Part shown: positions 39,272 through 49,077 of the stretch, one piece after another
How positions within the stretch are numbered: position 1 is the first letter of the stretch
How the letters are laid out: every line of letters begins with the position of its first letter
NCBI RefSeq assembly: GCF_002563675.1
Contig: NZ_PDJC01000001.1
Span: forward strand, 1,674,001-1,738,000
Direction of reading: 5' to 3'
Length of the DNA stretch: 64,000 nt
DNA from: Propionicimonas paludicola
Lineage (GTDB): Bacteria; Actinomycetota; Actinomycetes; Propionibacteriales; Propionibacteriaceae
Made by a program: the position numbers and the translations under genes
The notes under the pieces: model-generated
Told to the model about the DNA's origin: nothing
Databases searched by the model: none
What the model saw: only the letters and a program-made list of their open reading frames with translations

Positions 39272-40273
39272 ATGCAGATCGACGAGGGAGCCCTCGATCA
39301 GGCAATCGCGTCCGGGCGGTTCAGCGGCGTCGTCGCCGTCGACACCCGTAGCGACTCCCTGTTCGAGCGATGCACCGGGCTCGCCAACCGGGCTTTCAAG
39401 ACTCGCAACAGCCGCACCACGCGGTTCGGCATGGCCGGCGGGAGCATGATTTTCACCTCGGCCGCCGTGTTGAGCCTGGTCGACGCCGGACTTCTCACCT
39501 TGTCCACCCGAGTGCGCACCCTCGTCGGCGACGACATCCCCACGCTGGATCCGGCGATCACCGTCGAGCACCTGCTGTCACACTCCTCAGGCCTGTCGGA
39601 CTACCTCGATGACCTGGATCACTGGCACCCGGCCGACTATCTGCTCCCAGCGGCACCCCAGGTGCTGGCCGAGACCGTGGGCTATGTCCCCGAACTGAAC
39701 CGGCGCCGCCAACTGTTCCCCCCTGGCGCCCGTTTCTCCTACTCCGACTACGGCTTCATCGTTCTCGCCCTGGTGATCGAGCGAGTCACCGGCCGCGGCT
39801 TCCACGACATCGTGCGCGAGAAGGTCTTCCAGCCGGCCGGACTGACCCGGACCGACTATCTTCGCTCCGACGAGCTGCCGGCCAATGCCGCCATCGGCTA
39901 TCTGGAGGATGCCGGCGAGCGGACCAACATCTTCCACCTCCCGGCCCGCGGCAATGGCGACGGCGGCTGCTACACCACGGTGGACGACCTGCGCAGCTTC
40001 TGGCGGGCACTTCTGGCCGGCGAGATCATCAGCGCAGAGTTGGTGGAGCAGATGATCCATCCCCGCTGGGACATCCCCGAGGAAGGGTTGCGCCATGGGC
40101 TGGGGGTCTGGCTGCACCCGACCAGCGTCGGTGTGATCGCAGACGGCTGCGATGCCGGAGTGTCCATGCGGTCGATCTACAGTCCGCTCACCGGCGAAAC
40201 AGCCACCGTCCTCGGCAACACCTCCGAGGGCGCCACGCCGATCGCACAGGCACTTCTGGCACTGTTTGGCTAG
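39272..40273 (+). CDS. Beta-lactamase-fold serine hydrolase lacking the SxxK residues
   Basis: This 333-residue protein has the class C beta-lactamase/penicillin-binding fold: RFGMAGGSMIFTSAAVL (51-67), VEHLLSHSSGLSDY (98-111), YSDYGF (157-162) in place of the YxN motif, and HGLG near 272 as the third motif. Family members usually read SGSK at 56-59, where Ser is the nucleophile and Lys the base. Here it reads GGSM, so both are lost. I read this from the bases themselves (GGC GGG AGC ATG). The other motifs survive, suggesting a maintained pseudoenzyme or a binder. ATG 39272 is preceded by GATGAT at 6 bases. Confidence 0.82.
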   Translation: MQIDEGALDQAIASGRFSGVVAVDTRSDSLFERCTGLANRAFKTRNSRTTRFGMAGGSMIFTSAAVLSLVDAGLLTLSTRVRTLVGDDIPTLDPAITVEHLLSHSSGLSDYLDDLDHWHPADYLLPAAPQVLAETVGYVPELNRRRQLFPPGARFSYSDYGFIVLALVIERVTGRGFHDIVREKVFQPAGLTRTDYLRSDELPANAAIGYLEDAGERTNIFHLPARGNGDGGCYTTVDDLRSFWRALLAGEIISAELVEQMIHPRWDIPEEGLRHGLGVWLHPTSVGVIADGCDAGVSMRSIYSPLTGETATVLGNTSEGATPIAQALLALFG

Positions 40274-40323
40274 TCCCGACCAACACCTACGGGCGTTGCC
40301 TCCGGCCAGTCAGCATCACCGGC

Positions 40324-40336
40324 TAGCCTTGCCGTC
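40324..40336 (+). promoter_or_regulatory. Candidate leaderless promoter of the M13 peptidase gene
   Basis: TAGCCT (40324-40329) ends 7 bases before the GTG at 40337. No ribosome site is seen. Confidence 0.5.
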
Positions 40337-42256
40337 GTGAGCCCTTTCGACCTTGATCCGACCGTCCGTCCCCAAGATGATCTGTTCCGCCATGTCAACG
40401 GGCATTGGCTGGACACCGTCGAGATTCCCTCCGATAAACCGGCGGCCGGAGTCTTCCTCGATCTGCGGGACGACTCGGAACGGGCCATTCGCGACATCGT
40501 GACCAGCCTTGAGGGCTCCGTCCCCGGCTCCGAAGGCGCCCTGGTCGAGCATCTGTTCGGCAGCTTCATGAACACCGAGCAGGTAGAGGCGCGTGGCCTG
40601 GACCCGCTCCAGCCGCTGCTGGCCGAGATCGATCAGATCGGCGATGTGGACGCCCTGCTGGACTACTTCGGCCGAAGCCTGCGCCGCGGCACCGGTGCCC
40701 CGCTCGGCCTCGAGGTGGACGCCGACCCCGGCGACCCGACCCGCTACGCGCTGTTCCTCAACCAGGACGGCATCGGTCTGCCCGATGAGGAGTACTACCG
40801 GCTGCCCACCCACGCCGAGAAGTTGGTGGCCTACCGCGACCACATCGATCGCAGCCTGACCATCGCCTCGATCAGCGCCAGCGCGTCCGACGCCGTCCTC
40901 ACTCTGGAGACCGCGATCGCCGCCCGGCATTGGGACAAGGTGCGCACCCGCGACCTGCGCCAGATGTACAACCCGACCGACTGGGCCGAGCTGGACGCCT
41001 CCGGAATCGCCTGGACCCGGGTGCTCACGGTAGCCGGGGTGCCGCAACTGGATCAGGTGATCGTGGCCCAGCCGAGCTTCCTGGCCGACCTGGCCGAGCT
41101 GCTCACTGCCGAACACCTGGAGGCCTGGAAGGACTGGTGCCGCTGGGCGCTGGTCTCCAGCCTCTCCCCCTACCTGCCCGAGCCGCTGGTCCAAGCGCGC
41201 TTCGACTTCTACGGCACCGTCCTGCAGGGCACCCCGCAGCTGCGCGAGCGGTGGAAGCGCGGCATCGACCTGGTCCAGGGCGCGCTGGGCGAGGCGGTCG
41301 GCAAGCTGTACGTCGAGCGGCACTTCCCGCCATCGGCCAAGTCGCGGATGGACGAACTGGTCGGCCGGCTGCTCGAGGCCTACCACACCTCGATCTCGCA
41401 GCTGGATTGGATGACCGAGGACACCAAGGCCGAGGCACTGGCCAAGCTGGCCGCCTTCACTCCGAAGATCGGCTACCCCGAGGTCTGGAAGGACTACTCG
41501 GGCCTGGTGGTCGTCCCCGACGACCTGATCGGCAACGTGCTGCGGGTCACCGACTTCGCCCTGGCCGATGAGCTGGGCAAGCTCGGCGGGCCGATCCGCA
41601 GCTGGGAGTGGTTGATGACCCCGCAGACGGTCAACGCCTACTACCATCCGCTGCGCAACGAGATCGTGTTCCCGGCCGCGATCCTGCAGCCGCCCTTCTT
41701 CGATGCCGACGGCGACGACGCCTGCAACTATGGCGCCATCGGTGCGGTGATCGGCCACGAGATCGGGCACGGCTTCGACGATCAGGGCTCCACCTGCGAC
41801 GGCGAAGGCCGGCTGCGCGACTGGTGGACCGAGGACGACCGGGCGGCCTTCACCGAGCGGACCAAGGCGTTGATCGCCCAGTACGACGCGCTCACCCCGG
41901 CGCAGCTGTCCGAGGAGCACGTCAACGGCGAGCTGACCATCGGTGAGAACATCGGCGACCTCGGCGGCTTGTCGATCGCCTACAACGCCTGGCGGCTCTC
42001 CCTGGGCGACGCCGAGCCGGAACCGGTGGACGGGATCCCGGCCGCGCAGCGGTTCTTCCTGTCCTGGGCCCGGGCCTGGCAGACCAAGCGCCGCGATGAG
42101 GCACTGCGCCAGCAGATCAGCACGGATCCGCATTCCCCTGAGGAGTTCCGCTGCAATCAGGTGGTGCGTAACGTCCCAGCCTTCTACGAGGCCTTCGGCG
42201 TCACCGAGACCGACGACGCCTGGCTGGCGCCCGAGGACCGGGTGAAGATCTGGTGA
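40337..42256 (+). CDS. M13-family zinc metallopeptidase
   Basis: This 639-residue neprilysin-family peptidase cuts short peptides. The zinc site is [15 protein letters not shown] with HExxH at 474-478, and ENIGDLGG supplies the third ligand and Asp. The C-terminus VKIW is typical of bacterial members. No signal peptide or membrane segment is seen at the N-terminus ([20 protein letters not shown]), so it is probably cytoplasmic, like other actinobacterial M13 enzymes. The GTG start is leaderless. Its stop overlaps nhaA (GTGA). Confidence 0.92.
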   Translation: MSPFDLDPTVRPQDDLFRHVNGHWLDTVEIPSDKPAAGVFLDLRDDSERAIRDIVTSLEGSVPGSEGALVEHLFGSFMNTEQVEARGLDPLQPLLAEIDQIGDVDALLDYFGRSLRRGTGAPLGLEVDADPGDPTRYALFLNQDGIGLPDEEYYRLPTHAEKLVAYRDHIDRSLTIASISASASDAVLTLETAIAARHWDKVRTRDLRQMYNPTDWAELDASGIAWTRVLTVAGVPQLDQVIVAQPSFLADLAELLTAEHLEAWKDWCRWALVSSLSPYLPEPLVQARFDFYGTVLQGTPQLRERWKRGIDLVQGALGEAVGKLYVERHFPPSAKSRMDELVGRLLEAYHTSISQLDWMTEDTKAEALAKLAAFTPKIGYPEVWKDYSGLVVVPDDLIGNVLRVTDFALADELGKLGGPIRSWEWLMTPQTVNAYYHPLRNEIVFPAAILQPPFFDADGDDACNYGAIGAVIGHEIGHGFDDQGSTCDGEGRLRDWWTEDDRAAFTERTKALIAQYDALTPAQLSEEHVNGELTIGENIGDLGGLSIAYNAWRLSLGDAEPEPVDGIPAAQRFFLSWARAWQTKRRDEALRQQISTDPHSPEEFRCNQVVRNVPAFYEAFGVTETDDAWLAPEDRVKIW

Positions 42257-43572
42257 CCGATCGTCCCGCGGTCCGCAACACCCTGGCGCGCGGCGCCTAC
42301 CGGGAGTTCCGCCGGGTCTCGGCCATCCTGCGGCTGGAGTCGGTCGGCGGCATTCTGCTGCTGGTCGGCGCCGTGGCCGCGCTGCTGGTTGCCAACCTGG
42401 CGCCGGGCTTCTACGGCTGGTTGCGCGACGTGCATCTGGGCGGTGAGTTGTTCGGGCTGGACCTGAACCTGAGCCTCGGCCACTGGGCCGCCGACGCCCT
42501 CCTGGCACTGTTCTTCTTCCTGGTCGGGCTGGAGTTGAAGCAGGAGTTCGTCACCGGCGAGCTGCGCAACCCGCAGACTGCCCTGGTGCCGGTGGTCGCC
42601 GCCTTCGGCGGCGTCGCCGTCCCGGCGCTGATCTACTTCGGGTTCACCTTCACCGATCCGGCGACCAGCCACGGCTGGGCGATCCCGGCAGCGACCGACA
42701 TTGCTTTCGCCTTGGCCGTGCTGGCGGTGATCGGCTCGCATCTGCCGGCGGCGCTGCGCACCTTCCTGCTCACCTTGTCGGTGGCCGATGACCTGATCGC
42801 CATCACCATCATCGCGTTCTTCTACACCTCGGACTTGCGGCTGGGGTTCCTGGCCGCGGCTCTGGTCCCGCTGCTCGCCTTCGGGCTGCTGGTGAACCTG
42901 GCCCAGGGCTTCTGGCTGCGCAACCCGGTGGCCAGGGTGACCCTGCTGGTGGTGGCCGGAGTGACCACCTGGGTGCTGGTCTACTCCTCCGGGGTGCATG
43001 CCACCGTGGCCGGCGTGCTGCTGGCCTTCTGCGTGCCGGTCCGTCCGCCCAAGGACAGCAGCTTCACCGACGGCCTGGCCGAGGTCTTCGACCATCGGCT
43101 GCGGCCGCTCTCGGCGGGCTTCGCGGTCCCGGTGTTCGCCTTCTTCTCCGCAGGCGTCACCCTGGGCGGCTGGGACGGCTTTGTGGCCGCGGCCACCAGC
43201 AACATCGGCCTCGGCGTGATCCTCGGCCTGGTGGCCGGCAAGGTGATCGGGATCACCGGCTCCACCTGGCTGGTCACCCGGCTGCGCCACGCCCACCTCG
43301 ACCCGGACTTGTCCTGGGTGGATCTGTTCGGCCTGTCGATTCTGGGCGGGATCGGCTTCACCGTCTCGCTGCTGGTCAGCGAGCTGACCTTCGGTCAGGG
43401 CTCGCCCCACGACGATGTCGGCAAGGTGGCGGTGCTCACTGCTTCGGTCCTGGCCGCACTACTGGCCGCCGTCGTCCTGGGCGCCCGGAACCGGCACTAC
43501 CGGGCCATCGCCGAGTCCGAAGAAATGGACGCCGATGCCGACGGCGTCCCGGACAAGTTCGCCGGCGCCTAG
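42253..43572 (+). CDS. nhaA: Na+/H+ antiporter NhaA
   Basis: This 439-residue membrane protein exchanges sodium for protons and controls pH and salt. It has about 11-12 membrane helices. [15 protein letters not shown] and SVADDLIAI carry the ion-binding Asp residues of NhaA, and [17 protein letters not shown] is typical of the last helices. GTG is the start, in a 4-base overlap with the peptidase stop. Its TAG is part of a CTAG shared with the stop of the convergent amidase. Confidence 0.94.
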   Translation: MTDRPAVRNTLARGAYREFRRVSAILRLESVGGILLLVGAVAALLVANLAPGFYGWLRDVHLGGELFGLDLNLSLGHWAADALLALFFFLVGLELKQEFVTGELRNPQTALVPVVAAFGGVAVPALIYFGFTFTDPATSHGWAIPAATDIAFALAVLAVIGSHLPAALRTFLLTLSVADDLIAITIIAFFYTSDLRLGFLAAALVPLLAFGLLVNLAQGFWLRNPVARVTLLVVAGVTTWVLVYSSGVHATVAGVLLAFCVPVRPPKDSSFTDGLAEVFDHRLRPLSAGFAVPVFAFFSAGVTLGGWDGFVAAATSNIGLGVILGLVAGKVIGITGSTWLVTRLRHAHLDPDLSWVDLFGLSILGGIGFTVSLLVSELTFGQGSPHDDVGKVAVLTASVLAALLAAVVLGARNRHYRAIAESEEMDADADGVPDKFAGA

Positions 43573-44990
43573 AACTCCGCGGCCACGAACGGGTGCTGCC
43601 AGCCGACCTCGGCCTCCAGCTGGGTCGCCAGGCTGAGCAGCAGCGACTCCTGGCCGAACCGGCCGCCCAGCATCACGCCGATCGGTAGCCGGATCCCGTC
43701 GATCTGCGCGGTGCGCAGCGGCAGTGAGATGGCCGGACGCCCAGAGAGGTTGAACACGCTGGTCCACGGGGTGAACCGGGTCTGGGCGGCGAAGTCGGCG
43801 GCCGGGTCGTCGTCGTCGCGGATCGCCCCGATCGACAGCGGCGGCTGGGCCAGGGTGGGCATCAGCACGGCGTCATAGCCGTCCCAGGCCTCGGCGACCT
43901 CCACAGTCAACTGCTGCACCGCCCCGGCGGCTCCGGCGTAGGCCAGGCCGGACGTGTTGCGCCCCACCTCGCGCAGCCACCGGGTCAGCGGACGCAACAG
44001 CGGCTCGGCCTCCGGTGGCAGCGGGATGCTGGCCGCGCCGACCGCCCACAGGGCTTGGAAGGCGGCCCAGCGCTCCACCGGGAACGGGACCGGCGCCTTG
44101 ACCACGTCGTGACCCAGAGCGGCCAGCTGGGCGGCAGTCTGCTCGGCCGCCGTGCGGCAGGCCGGATGGACGTCGGCCTCGGCGATCACCGGGGTGGTCA
44201 GCACGCCGATCCGCAGCCGGCCGGGATCCCGCCGGGAGGCGGCCAGGAAGCCGTCCGGCTGGCTCGGCACGAAGTACGTGTCGCCGGGCCGCTGGCCGGC
44301 CAGCACGTCCAGGGCCAAAGCCGTGTCGGCCACCGTCCGGCTGAGCACGCCGTCGCTGACCAGGCCCGGGCCGGGCACACGTCCACGCCCCGGACTGATC
44401 CGGCCACGACTGGCCTTGAGCCCGACCAGGCCGCAGCAGGAAGCCGGGATCCGAATCGACCCACCACCGTCGGAGGCCTGGGCGATCGGGGCCAGCCCGG
44501 CGGCCACGGCCGCTGCCGCCCCGCCACTGGAGCCGCCGGCCATCCGCGTCAGGTCCCAGGGAGTCCGGGCCGGCTCGCCGGTGGCCGGCTCGGTGTAGCA
44601 GGGCAGGCCGAACTCGGGGGTGGCGGTCTTCCCGGTGCAGACAGTTCCGGCATCGGCCAGCCACTCGACAAGGTCGTCGCTGACCTCCGGCACATAGCCG
44701 ACCATGGCCGCACTGCCGGCCTCCATGCCGATCCCGGCCACGGCGTTCAGGTCCTTGATCGGGCAGGGCACCCCGGCCAGCGGGCCGACCTGCTCACCGG
44801 CCGCCAACCGGGCGTCCAGGAGCTCTGCAGTGCGCAGCGCGAGTTCGGGAGTGAGCCGCGCGAAGGCGCCCAGTCGACCGGCGAGCCGCTCCGAGCGCTC
44901 CAAGTGTGCGGACGCCACCTCCACGGCGGTCAGCTCGCGGCGGCGGACCGCCTCGGCCAACTCCACCGCGGAGCGGCTGGTGAGTTCCAT
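43569..44990 (-). CDS. Amidase (amidase-signature family)
   Basis: This 473-residue Ser-Ser-Lys hydrolase belongs to the amidase-signature family, like AtzF, GatA and aryl-acylamidases. The catalytic Lys is in [11 protein letters not shown] (near 79), the first Ser in [14 protein letters not shown] (near 155), and the nucleophile Ser in the [14 protein letters not shown] loop. I chose ATG 44990, which overlaps the polyprenyl synthase stop (TGATG). It is the last gene of the nuo transcript. The substrate cannot be told; a GatA role is unlikely because no gatC or gatB is present. Confidence 0.85.
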   Translation of the reverse strand: MELTSRSAVELAEAVRRRELTAVEVASAHLERSERLAGRLGAFARLTPELALRTAELLDARLAAGEQVGPLAGVPCPIKDLNAVAGIGMEAGSAAMVGYVPEVSDDLVEWLADAGTVCTGKTATPEFGLPCYTEPATGEPARTPWDLTRMAGGSSGGAAAAVAAGLAPIAQASDGGGSIRIPASCCGLVGLKASRGRISPGRGRVPGPGLVSDGVLSRTVADTALALDVLAGQRPGDTYFVPSQPDGFLAASRRDPGRLRIGVLTTPVIAEADVHPACRTAAEQTAAQLAALGHDVVKAPVPFPVERWAAFQALWAVGAASIPLPPEAEPLLRPLTRWLREVGRNTSGLAYAGAAGAVQQLTVEVAEAWDGYDAVLMPTLAQPPLSIGAIRDDDDPAADFAAQTRFTPWTSVFNLSGRPAISLPLRTAQIDGIRLPIGVMLGGRFGQESLLLSLATQLEAEVGWQHPFVAAEF

Positions 44991-45994
44991 CAGACCGAGC
45001 GGCCGATGACCGAGTCGCACAGCGCCGACAGCGCCTGCTTGGCCGACCCTTCGGGCAGTGGCGCCAAGAAGCTGCGCGCCACCTCGGCCCTCCGGTTCAC
45101 CTCAGCCCGGGCCTTGGCCAGCGACGAGTGCGCCCGCATCAGGGACAACGCCTCGCTCAGGTCGTCATCGTCGCTGAGATCGGAGTTGAGCAACTCCAGC
45201 AGCCGCGCGTCGGCCGGATCGGTCGACTCCCTGGCCAGCAGCGTCGGCAGAGTCGGCACGCCGGCCCGCAGGTCGGTGCCCGGCGTCTTGCCGGAGGTGT
45301 CGGACTCGATGTCCAGCAGGTCGTCGCTGAGCTGGAAGACCACACCGATCTCTTCACCGAAGGCGGTCAGCGCCTTCAGCTGGCCGGCCGGCAGGCTGGA
45401 GACCATGCCACCGAAGGCCGTGGAGGCTGCGATCAGCGAGCCGGTCTTGTCGGCCACCACGTTCAGGTAATGCTGCAGCGGGTCTTCGCCGTCCAGCGGA
45501 CCGACGGTCTCGGCGATCTGGCCTTGGACCAACCGGGAGAAGGTCTCGGCCTGCAGCTCGACGAAGTCCGGGCCGAGCCCGGCCACGATCCGCGAGGCGC
45601 GGGAGAACAGGTAGTCACCGACCAGAATCGCCACGGTGTTGCCCCAGCGGCTGTTGGCGCTGGGGGCGCCCCGGCGCAGGTCGGCCTCGTCCATGACGTC
45701 GTCGTGGTAGAGGCTGGCCACGTGGGTGAGCTCCATCACCACGGCGGCGCGGATCGCGGCGTCCTCGTCCAAGTTGGGCGAGATCAGGCCGGCCAGCACC
45801 ACGAGTAGCGGACGGAACCGCTTCCCGCCGGCGTTGACGATGTGGCGGGACGCCTGGGTGACGAACTCGGTGTTGGCCGCAGCCACCTCGTGCAGTCGCT
45901 CCTCCACCCGCTCGAGAAGCTCGGTCACCCGAGCGGTGAAGGCGGGGTCGAAGTCTTCGATCGGCGGCTGCTGGTCGGTCACGGCGGTCAGCAT
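44990..45994 (-). CDS. Long-chain polyprenyl diphosphate synthase (menaquinone side chain)
   Basis: This 334-residue all-helical prenyltransferase condenses isopentenyl units onto an allylic primer. It has the first Asp-rich motif DDVMDEADLRR (near 99), the second DDLLD (near 221), and GGKRFRPLLV. Its position 4 bases after nuoN, and the MenJ-like reductase beyond nuoA, suggest it makes the octa- or nonaprenyl tail of menaquinone. I chose ATG 45994 because it starts near the family length; longer frames run into nuoN. The chain length is not decided. Confidence 0.88.
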   Translation of the reverse strand: MLTAVTDQQPPIEDFDPAFTARVTELLERVEERLHEVAAANTEFVTQASRHIVNAGGKRFRPLLVVLAGLISPNLDEDAAIRAAVVMELTHVASLYHDDVMDEADLRRGAPSANSRWGNTVAILVGDYLFSRASRIVAGLGPDFVELQAETFSRLVQGQIAETVGPLDGEDPLQHYLNVVADKTGSLIAASTAFGGMVSSLPAGQLKALTAFGEEIGVVFQLSDDLLDIESDTSGKTPGTDLRAGVPTLPTLLARESTDPADARLLELLNSDLSDDDDLSEALSLMRAHSSLAKARAEVNRRAEVARSFLAPLPEGSAKQALSALCDSVIGRSV

Positions 45995-45998
45995 AGCC

Positions 45999-47555
45999 CT
46001 ACCGCAGGAAGGTTCCGACAGCCGTGGCCAGGTCCAGCAGCTGACCGGGGAACAGACCCAGGTACAGCGTTGCCGCAGCGCCAACGACTAGCGGAACCAG
46101 CGTGAAGGCGCTGGCCCGACCCACCTCGACTCCGGCCACCGGCTCGCCGAAGAACATCGCGATGATCACCTTGAAGTAGACATAGGCCGCCACCACACTG
46201 GCCACGATCGCCACGATGACCAGCCAGGCGAACCCGCCATGCCAGGCCGCGGTGAACACGGCCCACTTGCCGATGAAGCCACCGGTCAGCGGGATGCCCG
46301 CGAAGCTGAGCATGGCCAGAGCGACCACCGAAGCCAGGAACGGGTTCCTGCGACCCAGCCCGGACCAGCCGGCGATCGAGTGCACCTCGCCCGCGGCATC
46401 GCGAACCATGGTCACGGCCGCGAAGGAGGCGATCGTGGCGAAACCGTAGGCGGTCAGGTAGAACACGATCGAGGCCACGCTGCTGGACGCACCGGCGGCA
46501 GTGCCCACCGAGGCGCCGACCACGGCCACCAGGATGAACCCGGCGTGCGAGATCGAGCTGTAGGCCAGCAGTCGCTTGATGTCGGTCTGAGCCACGGCGA
46601 TCACCACGCCGATGACCATGGTCAGCACGGCGATCGTGGCCAGCAACGGCTGCCAGGTCCAGCGCTCGCCGCCGAGGGCAACGAAGAACACCCGGAGGAC
46701 GGCCATCACGGCGGCCAACTTGGTGCAGATGGCCATGAAGGCGGTCACCGGAGTCGGCGCACCGACGTACACGTCCGGCACCCAGTTGTGGAACGGGACG
46801 GCGCCGATCTTGAACAGCAGGCCGATCGCCAGGAAGGCCATGCCGGTGTACAGCAGGCCGCGGCCGTAGACCGGGTCGCTGATCGAGGCGGCGATCTCCC
46901 GGAACCCGAAGGAGCCGGAGAAGCCGTACACCAGGGCGATGCCGAACAGGAAGAAGGCCGAGCTCAGCGCACCGAGCAGGAAGTACTTCAGCGCCGCTTC
47001 CTGGCTGAGCAGCCGACGCCGGCGAGACATCGCCGACAGCAGGTACAGCGGCAGCGACATGACCTCGAGCGCGACGAAGGCGGTGATCAGGTCATTGGCT
47101 GCGGCGAAGACCAGCATGCCCGACAGCGAGAACAGGGCCAGCGGGAAGACCTCGGTGTGCTCGTGGCGCGCCACGGCGGCCTCGGACTCCGGCAGGCTGC
47201 CCGGGACAGCCGCGGCCGATGCGGCAAACGCCGTGGCGCCATTGGCCAGCCGACGCTCGGCGAACAGCAGCAGCGAGAGCAGGCCGAAGACCAGCAGGGC
47301 GGCCCAGGCCAGGTAGGCCGGTCCGTCCAGGACCATCGAGGCAACCACCAGGGTGCCGGTGCGCTGGTTCATGAAGTTGTCGATCAGCATGGCCAGTGCG
47401 GCGACCAGCGAGACCACCATCAGGCCGACCTGGCTGACCATCCGGTAGGGACGGGCCACCGCGGCCTCGATGATGACGCCGAGGATGGCGGCCGTCAGCA
47501 CGATCAGGACCGGCGCGAGCTCCAGCCACTCGAACGTCGGAGCAGTGATGTTCAC
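45999..47555 (-). CDS. nuoN: NADH-quinone oxidoreductase subunit N
   Basis: This 518-residue membrane subunit is one of three antiporter-like proton pumps of complex I. It has about 14 membrane helices and the antiporter-type region (MSRRRRLLSQEAALKYFLLG, then FKIGAVPFHNWVPDVYVGAP) with the Lys that moves protons. GTG overlaps the nuoM stop (GTGA). The polyprenyl synthase starts 4 bases after it. Confidence 0.96.
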   Translation of the reverse strand: MNITAPTFEWLELAPVLIVLTAAILGVIIEAAVARPYRMVSQVGLMVVSLVAALAMLIDNFMNQRTGTLVVASMVLDGPAYLAWAALLVFGLLSLLLFAERRLANGATAFAASAAAVPGSLPESEAAVARHEHTEVFPLALFSLSGMLVFAAANDLITAFVALEVMSLPLYLLSAMSRRRRLLSQEAALKYFLLGALSSAFFLFGIALVYGFSGSFGFREIAASISDPVYGRGLLYTGMAFLAIGLLFKIGAVPFHNWVPDVYVGAPTPVTAFMAICTKLAAVMAVLRVFFVALGGERWTWQPLLATIAVLTMVIGVVIAVAQTDIKRLLAYSSISHAGFILVAVVGASVGTAAGASSSVASIVFYLTAYGFATIASFAAVTMVRDAAGEVHSIAGWSGLGRRNPFLASVVALAMLSFAGIPLTGGFIGKWAVFTAAWHGGFAWLVIVAIVASVVAAYVYFKVIIAMFFGEPVAGVEVGRASAFTLVPLVVGAAATLYLGLFPGQLLDLATAVGTFLR

Positions 47556-49063
47556 TTGCCTTCCTCTCCAAACGGCGCCACCGGGTCAGGGGCCCCCACG
47601 TGACTGATCGTGGCTGCGGCGGTCGGGTTGATCACGTCCAGCGCGATCCCCGGGACGAAGCCGAGCAGCAGGATGATCGCCAGCAGCGGCGCTGCCACCC
47701 ACTTCTCCCTGGCGTTCAGGTCGCTGGTGAAGTGGGTACTGGCCGCTTCAGTGACCGGTCCGGTCATGGTGCGCTGGTACATGAGCAGGATGTAGACCGC
47801 AGCCAGCACGGTGCCGAGCGCAGCCACTGCGGCCGGCCAGGGCTGCCGTGACCAGGCACCGGCCATCACCATGAACTCAGAGACGAAGCTCGACATGCCG
47901 GGCAGGGCCAGGCCGGAAAGGCCGGCCATCAGGAACACACCGGCCAGCACCGGGGCGACCTTCTGCACTCCCCCGAAGTCGGAGACCAGGGCCGAGCCGC
48001 GCCGGCTGATCAGGAACCCGATCACCAGGAACAGCGCCGCCGTGGAGAAGCCGTGGTTGAGCATGTAGAAGATCGAGCCGGACACTCCGACCGTGGTGAA
48101 GGTGTAGATGCCCAGCACCATGAAGCCGAAGTGGCTGATCGAGGTGTAGGCGACCAGCCGCAGCAGGTTGGAGCTGCCGATCGCGGCCACCGCACCGTAG
48201 ATGATGCTGATCAGCGCCAGGATCACCATCACCGGGGCCACCCACAGGCTGGCCTCCGGGAACAGGCCCAGGCAGAACTTGATCATCCCGAAGGTGCCGA
48301 TCTTGTCCAGGATGCCGACCAGCAGTACCGAGGTGCCCGGCGTCGCCTGCTCGGCGGTGGTGGGCAGCCAGGTGTGCAGCGGGACCATCGGCGCCTTGAC
48401 GATGAAGGCCACCAGGAAGCCGATCATCAGCCAGCGGCCCAGGTCGGTGCCGATCGGCAGCTTGGCCAGCTCGGACAGCAGGTAGGTCGGAGTTCCGCTC
48501 AGCTCGGTGGAGACCACCCCGAGGCCGACCACGCTGACCAGCATGACCAGGCCACCGGCCAGGCTGAACAGCAGGAACTTCAGGGCTGCCGCCGCCCGCG
48601 CCTCGCCACCGAAGCCGCCGATCAGGAAGTACATCGGGATCAGCGTGGCCTCGAAGAAGAGGTAGAACAGCAGGACGTCATCGGCCATGAAGGTGAACAG
48701 CGACAGGCTCTCCAGGAAGAGGACCAGCGCCACGAACACCTGCGGGCTCCACCGTCCGGCGTTCGGCAGCTTCCATTCGGCCAGCAGCACCATCGGGGTG
48801 AGCAGGACGGTGAGAATCACCATCAGCACGCTCATGCCGTTGAGGCCGAGTGCCCACCAGGCACCGAAGGCCTGAATCCAGGGCACCTGCTCGGCCAGAG
48901 CCGCGCCGCCTACGTACAGGGTGGTCACCACGATGCCGACCACTGCGGTGATCACGGCGAAGAACATGCCGAGCACGCGGGCCAGCTCCTTCACCGGGAG
49001 CAGCAACGTCACCGCGCCGACCAGGGGCACCAGACCCAGGAAGGTCAGCCAAGGGATTGTCAT
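47552..49063 (-). CDS. nuoM: NADH-quinone oxidoreductase subunit M
   Basis: This 503-residue antiporter-like subunit of complex I has about 14 helices. PMYFLIGGFGGE and the VKAPMVPLHTWLPTTAEQATP helix with a charged Lys are hallmark segments. It lies 14 bases after nuoL and overlaps nuoN. It lies between L and N in the standard nuo order. Confidence 0.96.
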   Translation of the reverse strand: MTIPWLTFLGLVPLVGAVTLLLPVKELARVLGMFFAVITAVVGIVVTTLYVGGAALAEQVPWIQAFGAWWALGLNGMSVLMVILTVLLTPMVLLAEWKLPNAGRWSPQVFVALVLFLESLSLFTFMADDVLLFYLFFEATLIPMYFLIGGFGGEARAAAALKFLLFSLAGGLVMLVSVVGLGVVSTELSGTPTYLLSELAKLPIGTDLGRWLMIGFLVAFIVKAPMVPLHTWLPTTAEQATPGTSVLLVGILDKIGTFGMIKFCLGLFPEASLWVAPVMVILALISIIYGAVAAIGSSNLLRLVAYTSISHFGFMVLGIYTFTTVGVSGSIFYMLNHGFSTAALFLVIGFLISRRGSALVSDFGGVQKVAPVLAGVFLMAGLSGLALPGMSSFVSEFMVMAGAWSRQPWPAAVAALGTVLAAVYILLMYQRTMTGPVTEAASTHFTSDLNAREKWVAAPLLAIILLLGFVPGIALDVINPTAAATISHVGAPDPVAPFGEEGK

Positions 49064-49077
49064 CTCTAGTTCCTCCC

